64,000 nt of DNA from Streptomyces echinoruber (GCF_014651135.1 NZ_BMWH01000014.1:1-64000), one strand, 5' to 3'. Shown: positions 1 through 8,372, counted from the stretch's first letter. Notes: generated from the letters alone by a model not told the origin. Translations and numbers: made by a program.

Positions 1-67
1 CGTCGCGGCAGGCCCGGGCCACGCGGACAGCGATTTCGCCACGATTGGCGATGAGCACCTTGCGCAC
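1..67 (-). CDS. accA2: acyl-CoA carboxylase biotin carboxylase/BCCP subunit, N-terminal fragment
   Basis: Only the first 22 codons lie in the window. They read VRKVLIANRGEIAVRVARAC, the classic N-terminus of biotin carboxylase subunits. The GTG start at 67 is preceded on the minus strand by AAGGAGGGAG. In Streptomyces this alpha subunit carries biotin carboxylase and biotin carrier domains and works with the beta subunit PccB and epsilon subunit PccE encoded a few genes away, making malonyl- or methylmalonyl-CoA for fatty acids and polyketides. Identity is clear from the motif and neighbourhood; which paralogue it is rests on synteny. Confidence 0.85.
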   Translation of the reverse strand, partial: MRKVLIANRGEIAVRVARACRD

Positions 68-359
68 GATTGAGGCTCCCTCCTTGAAACAAGCCGAGTT
101 TAGGGACTGCCGACACGGCACTACGACCCGTCCCCAATGGTGAGCTTGCCCACACGGAGCGTGAAAAGAGGCTCGCTCGACCGGCGAAATCCCTTGTCGT
201 ACCGCGTTACGCAGGACTCCCCCCGAAAACCCTAGCCCCCTGGTGTGGTCAAGGTCTCTGTGAGAGCGTGCTGCCGGCCACTCGGTTTCTTTGTGGAATC
301 CCTACGAATGGCCCAACCGGCCTTTGCCGTTTGCAGGACTCTTGTCCCGCCGTTTACCG
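68..359. promoter_or_regulatory. divergent intergenic region between accA2 and a membrane protein gene
   Basis: No gene is supported here. On the minus strand TAAACT at 97-102 is a plausible -10 box for accA2, about 30 bases before its start. The stretch is locally A/T-richer than the coding DNA around it, as expected for divergent promoters. I see no clear operator or terminator. Confidence 0.4.
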
Positions 360-1013
360 ATGAGTAGCGTTCGCGATGCCCTGCGGGGTACTCCGGGTAA
401 CGGGCGGCGGGAGTCGCGTGGCGGTCGAAAGTGGGTGGGGCCGGTGGTGCGCAGGCCGGTGGCGTTGGTCGTGGCGCTGGTGCTGTACGTCGAGGCGTTC
501 GGCGTGGCGGTGCTGAACTGGACGCTGGGCACGCTCGTGGACCGTCAGCACATGTCGCTGGCCGGGCTGGAGCCGGGGCGGATGGCGGCGGCCTCGAAGG
601 GCTCCGGGATCGTCTTCGGCCTGTACTTCGTGCTGTGCGGCGTGGTCGCGCTGCTCGTCGCCGTACGCGACCGCCGCCCGGCCGGTTTCGGGCGCATCCT
701 GCTGATCAGCGCCGCGGTGGTGCACGGGCTGCTGGGCGCCTTCGCGTGGGGGCTGGTGGGCTGGCCGGCGTTCCTGTTCATGATGGCCGTGCTCGCCCTG
801 ATCGTGCTGCTGCTGATGACGTACGACCCCGAGCCGGGCCCGGAGGCCGGCGCCCCGGCCCAGGAGCCCGGCGGGCCGCAGGACGCGGGCCCCGCCGACG
901 ATCACCCGCGGGGCGCCGGTCCCGCCGACGATCGCCCGCGGGGCGCCGGTCCCGCCGACGATCGCCCGCAGGGCGCCGGTCCGGTCAGTCCGTCGGCGCC
1001 CACAACTCCGTGA
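360..1013 (+). CDS. small integral membrane protein with acidic/proline-rich repeat tail
   Basis: About 217 residues from the ATG at 360; an upstream in-frame ATG at 291 would add an unconvincing leader. The first half carries four hydrophobic segments (VALVVALVLYVEAFGVAVL, IVFGLYFVLCGVVALLVAV, ILLISAAVVHGLLGAFAWG, FLFMMAVLALIVLLLM), so it is a four-helix membrane protein. The C-terminal 60 residues are a low-complexity tail of three decapeptides of the GPADDxPxGA type. The 3' end overlaps the convergent maf gene by 29 bases, because the repeats run up to the maf stop. Function unknown; conserved at this position in Streptomyces as far as I recall. The repeat tail is probably variable in length between strains. 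Confidence 0.75.
   Translation: MSSVRDALRGTPGNGRRESRGGRKWVGPVVRRPVALVVALVLYVEAFGVAVLNWTLGTLVDRQHMSLAGLEPGRMAAASKGSGIVFGLYFVLCGVVALLVAVRDRRPAGFGRILLISAAVVHGLLGAFAWGLVGWPAFLFMMAVLALIVLLLMTYDPEPGPEAGAPAQEPGGPQDAGPADDHPRGAGPADDRPRGAGPADDRPQGAGPVSPSAPTTP
891..980 (+). repeat. 30-bp tandem repeat, 3 copies, inside a membrane protein gene
   Basis: Units at 891-920, 921-950 and 951-980 differ by only one or two bases. The period is a multiple of three, so the array encodes a repeated decapeptide (PADDxPxGAG) at the C-terminus and copy changes keep the frame. It abuts the stop of the convergent maf gene. Confidence 0.95.
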
Positions 1014-1602
1014 TGCCCACGCCGAGCCGGGCGAGCAGGCGGCGCACCAGCGGCAGGCTGATCCCGATGACGTTGCCGTGGTCGCCCTCGATGCCCTCGA
1101 TGAATGGCGCCGAGCGCCCGTCGAGGGTGAACGCCCCGGCGACGTGGAGGGGTTCGCCGGAGGCGACGTAGGCGGCGATCTCCTCGTCGCTGGGCTCGCC
1201 GAAGCGGACCACGGTGGAGGCGACGGCGGAGGCGTGGCGCCCGCTGAGCGTGTCGTGGACGCAGTGCCCGGTCTGCAGCGTGCCGGCCCGCCCGCGCATG
1301 GCCTTCCAGCGGGCGGTGGCCTCCTCGGCGTCGGCCGGCTTGCCCAGGGCCTGGCCGTCCAGGTCGAGCACCGAGTCGCAGCCGATCACCAGGGCGCCCT
1401 TCACCTCGGGCTTCGCCGCGACCACGGAGGCCTTGGCCTCGGCCAGGGCGAGCGCGAGCTCGGCGGGGGTGGGTGCGGTGACGGCGTCCTCGTCGACCCC
1501 GCTGACGATCACCTCGGGATCGAGTCCGGCCTGCCGGAGCAGACCGAGCCGGGCGGGGGACTGGGAGGCGAGCACGAGTCGGCGGCGCGGCTGATCTGTC
1601 AT
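985..1602 (-). CDS. maf: Maf-like nucleoside triphosphate pyrophosphatase
   Basis: 205 residues, normal family length. The N-terminal ASQSPARLGLL segment is the Maf phosphate-binding signature (SxSPRR/xxLL), and the IEGDHGNVIGISLPL end is the conserved C-terminal block. Maf proteins hydrolyse modified or non-canonical nucleoside triphosphates (house cleaning) and were first linked to septum inhibition; the substrate cannot be read from sequence. It is encoded with mmpB, pccE and pccB on the same strand, 27 bases after the mmpB stop, so probably co-transcribed with the carboxylase genes. ATG start at 1602. Its end overlaps the convergent membrane protein gene. Confidence 0.92.
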   Translation of the reverse strand: MTDQPRRRLVLASQSPARLGLLRQAGLDPEVIVSGVDEDAVTAPTPAELALALAEAKASVVAAKPEVKGALVIGCDSVLDLDGQALGKPADAEEATARWKAMRGRAGTLQTGHCVHDTLSGRHASAVASTVVRFGEPSDEEIAAYVASGEPLHVAGAFTLDGRSAPFIEGIEGDHGNVIGISLPLVRRLLARLGVGITELWAPTD

Positions 1603-1629
1603 GCGGTCAGGGTAGCCAGCGGACCGGAC

Positions 1630-1758
1630 TCACCTCACCCCGATCACGATCATCGCGAGCACCATGGCCAGCGCCATGAGAACGCCCAGCCGCCGCAGCA
1701 TCTCCTGCATGTCGCGCAGTTCCTTGGGCGGCTCGTTCTCCGGGTCGGACCACAGCAT
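1630..1758 (-). CDS. mmpB: 42-residue membrane micropeptide, MmpB-like
   Basis: A tiny gene: MLWSDPENEPPKELRDMQEM followed by one transmembrane helix (LGVLMALAMVLAMIVIGVR). GAAGG lies just before the ATG at 1758. A longer in-frame reading to about 2151 exists only because the upstream repeats lack stops and should be ignored. The sequence and position between maf and the carboxylase epsilon/beta genes match the family annotated in Streptomyces as morphogenic membrane protein MmpB; that assignment is from memory. It should sit in the cytoplasmic membrane with a short charged head. Easily missed by gene callers because of its size. Confidence 0.75.
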   Translation of the reverse strand: MLWSDPENEPPKELRDMQEMLRRLGVLMALAMVLAMIVIGVR

Positions 1759-1829
1759 GCCTTCGATCGTGCGGCGGCCGTCTCCGGCGGCGCCTGAGTA
1801 CGCGTACTCAACTTCGCCGGAAGGGTGCG

Positions 1830-2010
1830 CGGTCCGGTGGACGTGGAGGCGCCGGAGCCCGGTGGACGCGGAAGCAGTGGTGCGGCCCGGTGGACGCGAA
1901 AGCGGCGCGGCCCGGTGGACGCGAAAGCGGCGCGGCCCGGTGGACGCGAAAGCGGCGCGGCCCGGTGGGCGTGGAGGCGGCGCGGCCCGGTGGGTCCGGC
2001 CGCCCCGCCC
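1830..2010. repeat. 25-bp tandem minisatellite between pccE and mmpB
   Basis: A unit with the core CGGCCCGGTGGACGCGAAAG recurs at exact 25-bp spacing three to four times around 1883-1975, flanked by decayed copies (GGTGGACGTGGAGGC, GGTGGGCGTGGAGGC). The period is not a multiple of three, so apparent long open frames here on both strands are artefacts. The array occupies most of the 300-base gap between pccE and mmpB. No promoter is obvious inside it. Confidence 0.9.
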
Positions 2011-2059
2011 CGACCGGGACGGGCAGGGCGGGGCGGCCGGACCGCGGACGCCGCGGTGT

Positions 2060-2269
2060 TCAGCGGGGCCAGTAGCTGCGGTGCCACGCCGTCGGACCCG
2101 GCTGGGGCAGGTGACGGCCGGCGATGCGGGCCGGGTCGGCCCAGGAGTCACGGGGGGCGGGCGCGCCGGACGGCAGGGCGGCCGCCGCCGCGGCGCGCGC
2201 CCGGACCACCGCCAGAGCGGCGGCGAGCTCCTCCGGGGTCGGGTTGCCCCGTACGACCTTGATGTTCAT
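2060..2269 (-). CDS. pccE: acyl-CoA carboxylase epsilon subunit
   Basis: 69 residues, the usual size. The N-terminus MNIKVVRGNPTPEELAAALA and the C-terminal PGPTAWHRSYWPR are the hallmarks of AccE/PccE. Epsilon subunits are small actinobacterial proteins that bind the carboxyltransferase beta subunit and stimulate activity of the propionyl/acetyl-CoA carboxylase complex. It lies 28 bases after the pccB stop on the same strand, so the two are surely co-transcribed and probably made in balanced amounts. The middle of the protein is alanine-rich and variable in the family. Confidence 0.95.
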   Translation of the reverse strand: MNIKVVRGNPTPEELAAALAVVRARAAAAAALPSGAPAPRDSWADPARIAGRHLPQPGPTAWHRSYWPR

Positions 2270-2297
2270 GACCGCTCCCGGCGGGTCTGGAGGGGGA

Positions 2298-3890
2298 TCA
2301 CAGGGGGATGTTGCCGTGCTTCTTCGGAGGCAGGGATTCCCGCTTCGTCCGCAGGTGACGCAGCCCGCGCACGATGTGGGCGCGGGTGTCCGACGGCGTG
2401 ATCACCGCGTCGACGTAGCCGCGCTCGGCCGCGACGTAGGGGTTGAGCAGCGTGTCCTCGTACTCCTGCATCAGCCGCGCCCGCGTCGCCTCCGGGTCCT
2501 CCGCCTCGGCGATGGTGCGGCGGTGCAGGATGTTGACCGCGCCCTGCGCGCCCATCACGGCGATCTGGGCGGTGGGCCAGGCCAGGTTCAGGTCCGCGCC
2601 CAGGTGCTTGGAGCCCATGACGTCGTACGCGCCGCCGAACGCCTTGCGCGTGATCACCGTGATCAGCGGGACGGTGGCCTCGGCGTACGCGTAGATCAGC
2701 TTGGCGCCGCGCCGGATGATGCCGTCGTGCTCCTGGTCGACGCCGGGCAGGAAGCCGGGGACGTCCACGAAGGTCAGCACCGGGATGTTGAAGGCGTCGC
2801 AGGTGCGCACGAACCGCGCGGCCTTCTCGCTCGCCTTGATGTCCAGGCAGCCGGCGAACTGCATCGGCTGGTTGGCGACCACGCCCACCGGGTGGCCCTC
2901 CACCCGGCCGAAGCCGGTGACGATGTTCGGCGCGTACATCGGCTGCGTCTCGAGGAACTCGCCGTCGTCCAGGACGTGCTCGATCACCGTGTGCATGTCG
3001 TACGGCTGGTTGGCGCTGTCCGGGATCAGCACGTCCAGCTCGCGGTCCTCGTCGGTGACGGTGAGGTCCGCCTCCTCCGGGAACGCCGGCGGCTCGCTGA
3101 GGTTGTTCGACGGCAGGTACGACAGCAGCTGCTTGACGTACTCGATGGCGTCCTTCTCGTCCCCGGCCATGTGGTGGGCCACACCGGAGGCGGTGTTGTG
3201 GGTGCGGGCGCCGCCCAGCTCCTCGAAGCCGACGTCCTCGCCGGTGACGGTCTTGATGACGTCCGGGCCGGTGATGAACATGTGCGAGGTCTGGTCGACC
3301 ATGACCGTGAAGTCGGTGATGGCCGGCGAGTAGACGGCGCCGCCCGCGCACGGGCCCACGATCAGGCTGATCTGCGGGATCACACCCGAGGCGTGCGTGT
3401 TGCGGCGGAAGATCTCCCCGTAGGCGCCCAGCGAGGCCACGCCCTCCTGGATGCGGGCGCCGCCGGAGTCGTTGATCCCGACGACCGGGCAGCCCGTCTT
3501 CAGGGCGAAGTCCATCACCTTGCAGATCTTCTGCCCGTACACCTCGCCCAGGGCGCCGCCGAAGACGGTGAAGTCCTGCGAGAACACGGCCACGGGCCGC
3601 CCGTCGACGGTGCCGTACCCGGTGACGACGCCGTCGCCGTACGGCCGGTTCTTCTCCAGCCCGAAGTGGGTGGAGCGGTGCCGGGCGAACTCGTCCAGTT
3701 CGACGAACGACCCCTCGTCGAGCAGCAGCTCGATCCGCTCGCGGGCGGTCAGCTTGCCCTTGGCGTGCTGCTTCTCGACGGCGCGTTCCGAACCGGCGTG
3801 GGTCGCCTCGTGGATGCGGCGCTGCAAGTCCGCCAGCTTGCCCGCGGTGGTGTGGATGTCGGGGTGCTGTACTTCTTCCGGCTCGGACAT
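2298..3890 (-). CDS. pccB: propionyl-CoA carboxylase beta (carboxyltransferase) subunit
   Basis: 530 residues, full length. The two crotonase-like carboxyltransferase halves are present: the N-terminal half with NDSGGARIQEGVASL and GPCAGGAVYSPA (oxyanion and acyl-CoA binding glycines) and the C-terminal half with GFLPGVDQEHDGIIRRGAKL and the GGAYDVMGSKHLGADL block. It transfers CO2 from carboxybiotin on AccA to propionyl-CoA (and often acetyl-CoA), giving methylmalonyl-CoA for polyketides and odd-chain metabolism. ATG start at 3890. It is divergent from birA, whose product attaches biotin to the partner AccA subunit, and is followed by pccE. Confidence 0.97.
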   Translation of the reverse strand: MSEPEEVQHPDIHTTAGKLADLQRRIHEATHAGSERAVEKQHAKGKLTARERIELLLDEGSFVELDEFARHRSTHFGLEKNRPYGDGVVTGYGTVDGRPVAVFSQDFTVFGGALGEVYGQKICKVMDFALKTGCPVVGINDSGGARIQEGVASLGAYGEIFRRNTHASGVIPQISLIVGPCAGGAVYSPAITDFTVMVDQTSHMFITGPDVIKTVTGEDVGFEELGGARTHNTASGVAHHMAGDEKDAIEYVKQLLSYLPSNNLSEPPAFPEEADLTVTDEDRELDVLIPDSANQPYDMHTVIEHVLDDGEFLETQPMYAPNIVTGFGRVEGHPVGVVANQPMQFAGCLDIKASEKAARFVRTCDAFNIPVLTFVDVPGFLPGVDQEHDGIIRRGAKLIYAYAEATVPLITVITRKAFGGAYDVMGSKHLGADLNLAWPTAQIAVMGAQGAVNILHRRTIAEAEDPEATRARLMQEYEDTLLNPYVAAERGYVDAVITPSDTRAHIVRGLRHLRTKRESLPPKKHGNIPL

Positions 3891-4056
3891 CGGGACGCGG
3901 CTCCCTGCCTGCTCAGTGCCTGCGCCGTGCGGGGAGCGGTGCCCGCTGCCACGGCGCGTTCGGCGTGCTCAAAAGGGGGGACGGTTACTCATCCGTAGCG
4001 TAGTGGTGCTCCTCCGTGTCGGCAGTGCGGCGTTTACCACACCTAGGGTGGCTTGC

Positions 4057-4947
4057 ATGACGCCGCGAGATCCATCACAAGATCCATCACGAGGTCCATC
4101 AGGGAAAAACCCCAGCCGCTGGTCCGACCTGGACCGGCCCCCCCTCGACGCCGCCGCGCTGCGCCGCGCGCTGGTCCGGGAGGGTGGCCTGTGGACCGGC
4201 CTGGAGGTGCTGGAGCGCACCGGCTCCACCAACGCCGACCTCGTCGCCCGCGCCGAGACCGGCACGGCCGGCGAGGGCGCCGTCCTCGTCGCCGAGGAGC
4301 AGACCGCCGGCCGGGGCCGCCTGGACCGCCGGTGGACGGCCCCCGCGCGCTCGGGCCTGTTCTTCTCCGTGCTCCTGAAGCCCACCGAGGTGCCGGTCGC
4401 CCGCTGGGGCTGGCTGCCGCTGCTGACCGGGGTCGCCGTGGCGACGGCGCTGGCGCGGGCGGCCGGCGTCGACACGGCGCTGAAATGGCCGAACGACCTG
4501 CTCGTCACCGTCGGGCAGGAGGAACGCAAGGCCGGGGGCATCCTCGCGGAGCGCGCCGGGGACGACGGGCTGGTCATCGGGGTCGGCATCAACGTCACCC
4601 TACGCCGGGACGAGCTCCCGGTGCCCCAGGCGGGCTCCCTGGCGCTCGCCGGGGCGGCCGGGACGGACCGGGACCCGCTGCTGCGGGCCGTGCTGCGCTC
4701 GCTGGAGGACTGGTACGTGCGGTGGCGGGCGGCCGGCGGCGATCCGGGCGCGTGCGGCCTGCAGGAGACGTACACCGCCGGGTGCGCCACGCTGGGCCGG
4801 CAGGTCCGGGCGGAGCTGCCCGGGGGGCGGGCCGTGGTGGGGGAGGCGGTCGCCGTGGACGGCGACGGCAGGCTCGTGATCGCCACGGAGGACGGGGTGC
4901 GGGAGCCGGTGGGAGCGGGCGACGTGGTGCACCTCCGGCCGGCGTGA
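4057..4947 (+). CDS. birA: biotin--[acetyl-CoA-carboxylase] ligase
   Basis: 296 residues with the class I (non-DNA-binding) biotin protein ligase layout: GSTNADL, the biotinyl-AMP loop region EEQTAGRGRLDRRWTAP, KWPNDLL, and a C-terminal SH3-like domain. The N-terminus is a short low-complexity extension with no winged helix, so it should be an enzyme only and not a repressor. ATG at 4057 is preceded by AGGGTGG at a good distance; the first codons carry a near-repeated GATCCATCAC sequence. Divergent from pccB across about 165 bases, matching its job of biotinylating the acyl-CoA carboxylase. Confidence 0.94.
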   Translation: MTPRDPSQDPSRGPSGKNPSRWSDLDRPPLDAAALRRALVREGGLWTGLEVLERTGSTNADLVARAETGTAGEGAVLVAEEQTAGRGRLDRRWTAPARSGLFFSVLLKPTEVPVARWGWLPLLTGVAVATALARAAGVDTALKWPNDLLVTVGQEERKAGGILAERAGDDGLVIGVGINVTLRRDELPVPQAGSLALAGAAGTDRDPLLRAVLRSLEDWYVRWRAAGGDPGACGLQETYTAGCATLGRQVRAELPGGRAVVGEAVAVDGDGRLVIATEDGVREPVGAGDVVHLRPA

Positions 4948-5125
4948 CGCGACGGGCGGTGACAGCGGTGACGGCGGCGGGGGCGGCGCCGGGCGCGGTG
5001 CGGCGGTCGCCGCGACCGGGGTCGCACCCCCGCCGGCCTCACCTGACGGAGTGAGCTGGCGCACACCTGCCGTAGAGTTGAGGCCGGTCGCTATCTGACC
5101 GCGGCAGATCGGAAGGGCAGCAGGC

Positions 5126-6265
5126 GTGACCGTCGACGATTCGGGCTCCGGCCGGGGCGGGCATCCCGCGCCCGACGGCGCCGGCAACGACCCCGAATCC
5201 GGCGAGGACCCCCTCGCCCTGCGACTCGAACAGCTCATCCTGGGCGCCGAGCGCCGCTACACGCCGTTCCAGGCGGCCCGCACGGCGGGCGTGTCGATGG
5301 AGCTGGCGTCCCGCTTCTGGCGGGCGATGGGCTTCGCGGACATCGGCCAGGCGAAGGCGCTGACCGAGGCGGACGTCCTGGCGCTGCGCCGCCTGGCGGG
5401 CCTGGTGGAGGCGGGCCTGCTGAGCGAGGCGATGGCGGTGCAGGTGGCCCGGTCGACGGGGCAGACCACCGCCCGGCTGGCCGAGTGGCAGATCGACTCC
5501 TTCCTGGAGGGCCTGACCGAGCCGCCGGAGCCGGGCATGACCCGCACCGAGGTGACGTACCCGCTGATCGAGCTGCTGCTGCCGGAGCTGGAGGAGTTCC
5601 TGGTCTACGTCTGGCGGCGGCAGCTCGCGGCCGCCACCGGCCGGGTGATCCAGGCGGCCGACGACGAGGAGATGGTCGACCGGCGCCTGGCGGTCGGCTT
5701 CGCCGACCTGGTCGGCTTCACACGCCTGACCCGCCGGATGGAGGAGGAGGAGCTCGGCGAGCTGGTCGAGGCGTTCGAGACGACCGCCGCCGACCTGGTG
5801 GCCGCGCACGGCGGCCGGCTGATCAAGACCCTCGGCGACGAGGTGCTGTACTGCGCGGACGACGCGGGCGTGGCGGCGGAGATCGGCCTGCGGCTCATCG
5901 AGACGCTGGCGAACGACGAGACGATGCCGGAACTGCGCGTCGGCATGGCGTTCGGCACGGTGACCACCCGGATGGGAGACGTCTTCGGCACGACCGTGAA
6001 CCTGGCCTCGCGGCTGACGTCGATAGCGCCCCGCGACGCCGTCCTGGTCGACACCGCGTTCGCGGAGGAGCTGATCCGCACCGGCGAGGCCCCGGCCTCC
6101 GAGGAGGAGGCGGCCGAGGCCGCGGCCGCCGCGGAGAAGGAGGGCGAGGAGCCCCCCGCGTACCGCTTCACGCTGCAGCCGATGTGGCAGCGCCCGGTGC
6201 GCGGCCTGGGCGTGGTGGAGCCCTGGCTGCTCGTCCGCCGCACCGACGACGCCGAGCAGGAGTAG
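5126..6265 (+). CDS. cya: class III adenylate cyclase
   Basis: 379 residues. The N-terminal half is a regulatory region with a MerR-like helix-turn-helix flavour (YTPFQAARTAGVSMELASRF) followed by a helical segment; the C-terminal half is a class III cyclase catalytic domain with the metal-binding aspartates in AVGFADLVGFTRLT and LGDEVLYCADD and the NLASRL transition-state arginine. The signatures are complete, so it should convert ATP to cAMP, which in Streptomyces acts with Crp in germination and antibiotic control. GTG start at 5126 with GGAAGG upstream; a -10-like TAGAGT lies at 5073-5078. Placement right after birA matches the S. coelicolor cya locus. Confidence 0.95.
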   Translation: MTVDDSGSGRGGHPAPDGAGNDPESGEDPLALRLEQLILGAERRYTPFQAARTAGVSMELASRFWRAMGFADIGQAKALTEADVLALRRLAGLVEAGLLSEAMAVQVARSTGQTTARLAEWQIDSFLEGLTEPPEPGMTRTEVTYPLIELLLPELEEFLVYVWRRQLAAATGRVIQAADDEEMVDRRLAVGFADLVGFTRLTRRMEEEELGELVEAFETTAADLVAAHGGRLIKTLGDEVLYCADDAGVAAEIGLRLIETLANDETMPELRVGMAFGTVTTRMGDVFGTTVNLASRLTSIAPRDAVLVDTAFAEELIRTGEAPASEEEAAEAAAAAEKEGEEPPAYRFTLQPMWQRPVRGLGVVEPWLLVRRTDDAEQE

Positions 6266-6266
6266 G

Positions 6267-6336
6267 CGGGCGGGAGCAGCCGGGCAGGAGTGGCCGGGCG
6301 GGAGCAGCCGGGCAGGAATGGCCGGGCGGGAGCAGG
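6267..6336. repeat. 28-bp tandem repeat, 2.5 copies, after cya
   Basis: Units at 6267-6294 and 6295-6322 differ at one position and a half copy follows to 6336. The array fills the gap between the cya stop and the stop of the convergent proline-rich protein gene, where a terminator would be expected. Confidence 0.9.
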
Positions 6337-6345
6337 CGCCCCGTC

Positions 6346-7101
6346 TCAGTCGCCGCCCAGTCCCACGCACACCGCGACGATCGGCACGCACACCGTCAGA
6401 CCGCCCGGCTCCTGCGGCGGCGGAGCCGGCGTGTCCGCCGTCCCGCTCGGCACCGGCGTCGGTTCCGGCGCGGGCCGCGGCGCGCGGCTCGTGGGGGACG
6501 GCGGGACGGGTGCGGGGGTGGCGGGCACCGGAGGGCGCGGCGGTTCGGGGAGGGCGGTCGGGACCGCGTGCGGTGCCCCGGGTCCGGTGCCGGACGCGGA
6601 CGGCGGCACCGCGGCCGTACGGCCGCCGTCCGGGACCGGCGCGGTGCTCCCGCCCATGGCGGTGGTCGACGGGGCCGGCCGGGCGGGCACCGCCGGGAGG
6701 GCGGCGGCGCGGGACGGGCGGTCGGGGCGGCCGGAGTGCCCGGGGTGCGGTGCCACCCGGACGGCGTCCGGACCGCCGGTTCCGGGTTCCGGGACCAGCC
6801 GGACGAGGCTCAGCGCGCCGGCGGCCATGGCGAGGCCCGCGGCGACCGGCAGCAGCAGCCTGCGGGACCGGGGGCGGCGGTGCCGCCCGTGTACCCGGAG
6901 CGGCCAGGGCCGTATCCCGCCCGCCGCTCCCTCCGCCTCCGCCGCCAGCCGCCCGGCTCCGGATGTGTTCACCGGCCGCCCGGCTCCGGATATGTCCGTT
7001 GGCCGCCCGGCTCCTGATGTCTCCGACGACCGTCCGGCTCCGGATGTCCCCGCGGATGTCCCCGCCGGTGTCTCCGGCGCTGCTGCTCTGCCCGTCGTCA
7101 C
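6346..7101 (-). CDS. single-pass proline-rich membrane-anchored protein, unknown function
   Basis: 251 residues, GTG start at 7101 behind GGGAGGGG. The cytoplasmic N-terminus holds repeated SGAGR-type pentads (visible in DNA as a recurring CCGCCCGGCTCCGGATGT), then a basic stretch HGRHRRPRSRRLLL and a single membrane helix (LPVAAGLAMAAGALSLVRLV), then an extracytoplasmic, proline/threonine/serine-rich stalk ending in a short hydrophobic tail with one cysteine (LTVCVPIVAVCVGLGGD). No catalytic domain is visible. It is convergent with cya and its 5' end faces the divergent enoyl-CoA hydratase gene. Probably a surface or wall-spanning protein of low complexity; the function is unknown. Confidence 0.6.
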   Translation of the reverse strand: MTTGRAAAPETPAGTSAGTSGAGRSSETSGAGRPTDISGAGRPVNTSGAGRLAAEAEGAAGGIRPWPLRVHGRHRRPRSRRLLLPVAAGLAMAAGALSLVRLVPEPGTGGPDAVRVAPHPGHSGRPDRPSRAAALPAVPARPAPSTTAMGGSTAPVPDGGRTAAVPPSASGTGPGAPHAVPTALPEPPRPPVPATPAPVPPSPTSRAPRPAPEPTPVPSGTADTPAPPPQEPGGLTVCVPIVAVCVGLGGD

Positions 7102-7375
7102 GATCCCCTCCCGGTGCGTGCGCCCCCTGTGCGCCGCGGCGCACGCACGGTATGCGCTGCGGTGGGCAGTGCGCCCGGAGTCGCGCGGAATGTCACTCGA
7201 ACGGGTGGCCGGTGCTGGACACGGCGAGCGACGGCGCGTCCGGCGCCCGCCCGGCCCTGCTGCCCTGCTGCGTCGACGTCCGTCCGAGGCGCGCTGCCCC
7301 GCCCCCGCTTCCCCGCCGCTTCCCTGCCCCCGCTTCCCCGCCGCCCGGGGTGGCTGCGATGATCGGAGCAGAATG

Positions 7376-7391
7376 GTTAACCGACGTTAAC
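7376..7391. promoter_or_regulatory. paired GTTAAC sites upstream of the enoyl-CoA hydratase gene
   Basis: Two copies of the self-complementary hexamer GTTAAC, at 7376-7381 and 7386-7391, are separated by four bases and end 17 bases before the start codon. Such an A/T-rich twin palindrome stands out in DNA of this composition and is a reasonable operator candidate for a fatty-acid-type repressor. The ribosome-binding site GGGAGGG follows it. Confidence 0.45.
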
Positions 7392-7408
7392 GCGTGCAGG
7401 GAGGGTCC

Positions 7409-8203
7409 ATGAGTGAGGAGCGGTTCGGGGAGTTCGTCCTGGTGCGGCGGCACGGGCACGTCGCGGAGCTCGTCCTCGACCGGCCCAAGGCGATGAACGC
7501 CGTCTCCACGGAGATGGCCCGCTCCATCGCGGCCGCGTGCACCGCGCTGGGCGCCGACCGGGACGTACGGGTGGTCGTGCTGACCTCGTCGCACGAGCGG
7601 GCGTTCTGCGTCGGCGCCGACCTGAAGGAGCGCAACTCGCTGACCGACGCGGAACTGGTGCGGCAGCGGCCGGTGGCGCGCGGCGCGTACACCGGGGTGC
7701 TGGAGCTGCCGGTGCCGACGATCGCCGCGGTGCACGGCTTCGCGCTGGGCGGTGGCTTCGAACTGGCGCTGTCCTGCGACGTGATCGTGGCCGACCGTAC
7801 GGCCGTGGTGGGGCTGCCGGAGGTGTCCGTCGGGGTGATCCCGGGCGGGGGCGGCACGCAGCTGCTGCCGCGCCGGGTGGGGGCGGCGCGGGCCGCGGAG
7901 CTGATCTTCACCGCGCGCCGGGTGGAGGCCGAGGAGGCGCGCGAGCTGGGGCTCGTCGACCATCTCGTGGCGGAGGGCCGGGACCGGGAGGAGGCGCTGG
8001 AGCTGGCCGCGCGGATGGCGGCGAACTCGCCGGTCGGGCTGCGGGCGGCCAAGCGGGCGCTGCGGCTCGGGCACGGGCTGGACCTGCGCGCCGGGCTGGA
8101 GGTCGAGGACGCGGCGTGGCGGGCGGTGGCGTTCTCCGGGGACCGGAAGGAGGGCGTCGCCGCCTTCAACGAAAAGCGGAAGCCCCAGTGGCCCGGGGAA
8201 TGA
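7409..8203 (+). CDS. enoyl-CoA hydratase/isomerase family protein
   Basis: 264 residues, crotonase fold. The oxyanion-hole segments are present (FCVGADLKERNSL and AVHGFALGGGFELALSCD), and the second catalytic region PEVSVGVIPGGGGTQLLPR retains the glutamate expected of hydratases. C-terminal region includes AKRALRLG typical of the trimer interface helix. It should hydrate 2-enoyl-CoA in fatty-acid or amino-acid degradation. Start chosen at ATG 7409, six to nine bases after GGGAGGG; an in-frame GTG at 7394 would put the ribosome-binding site inside the gene. A twin GTTAAC site lies just upstream. Confidence 0.93.
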   Translation: MSEERFGEFVLVRRHGHVAELVLDRPKAMNAVSTEMARSIAAACTALGADRDVRVVVLTSSHERAFCVGADLKERNSLTDAELVRQRPVARGAYTGVLELPVPTIAAVHGFALGGGFELALSCDVIVADRTAVVGLPEVSVGVIPGGGGTQLLPRRVGAARAAELIFTARRVEAEEARELGLVDHLVAEGRDREEALELAARMAANSPVGLRAAKRALRLGHGLDLRAGLEVEDAAWRAVAFSGDRKEGVAAFNEKRKPQWPGE

Positions 8204-8372
8204 GGCGGTCCCGCCGCCCGGAGCGCAGCGGCTCCGCCGGGCCGTAGTGCAGCGACCCCGCCGGCCCGGCGGGTGAAGCGGCCCTGCCGGCCCGGGGAGT
8301 GAAACGCCCCCGATCCCGGCAAACGGCCCAACCCTCGGCGTCATTACCCCAAAACCTCCCTAGCCTGGAGTA
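8204..8372. repeat. imperfect GC-rich repeats between hydratase and GGDEF genes
   Basis: The spacer holds two to three decayed copies of a GCCGGCCCGGxGxGTGAAxCGxCCC unit of about 25 bases, followed near 8345-8366 by an A/T-richer stretch with TAGCCT at 8361-8366 that may be the -10 box of the next gene. Nothing here looks coding. Confidence 0.5.

Noticed and set aside
2124..3998. Long plus-strand open frame opposite pccB and pccE
   Set aside because: It is the high-GC antisense shadow of well-supported carboxylase genes and encodes a low-complexity Arg/Val/Asp-rich product.
4057..4110. Repeat-based regulatory element at the start of birA
   Set aside because: GATCCATCAC appears twice with a third decayed copy, but it lies within the coding sequence and codes for the variable N-terminal extension; nothing further supports regulation.
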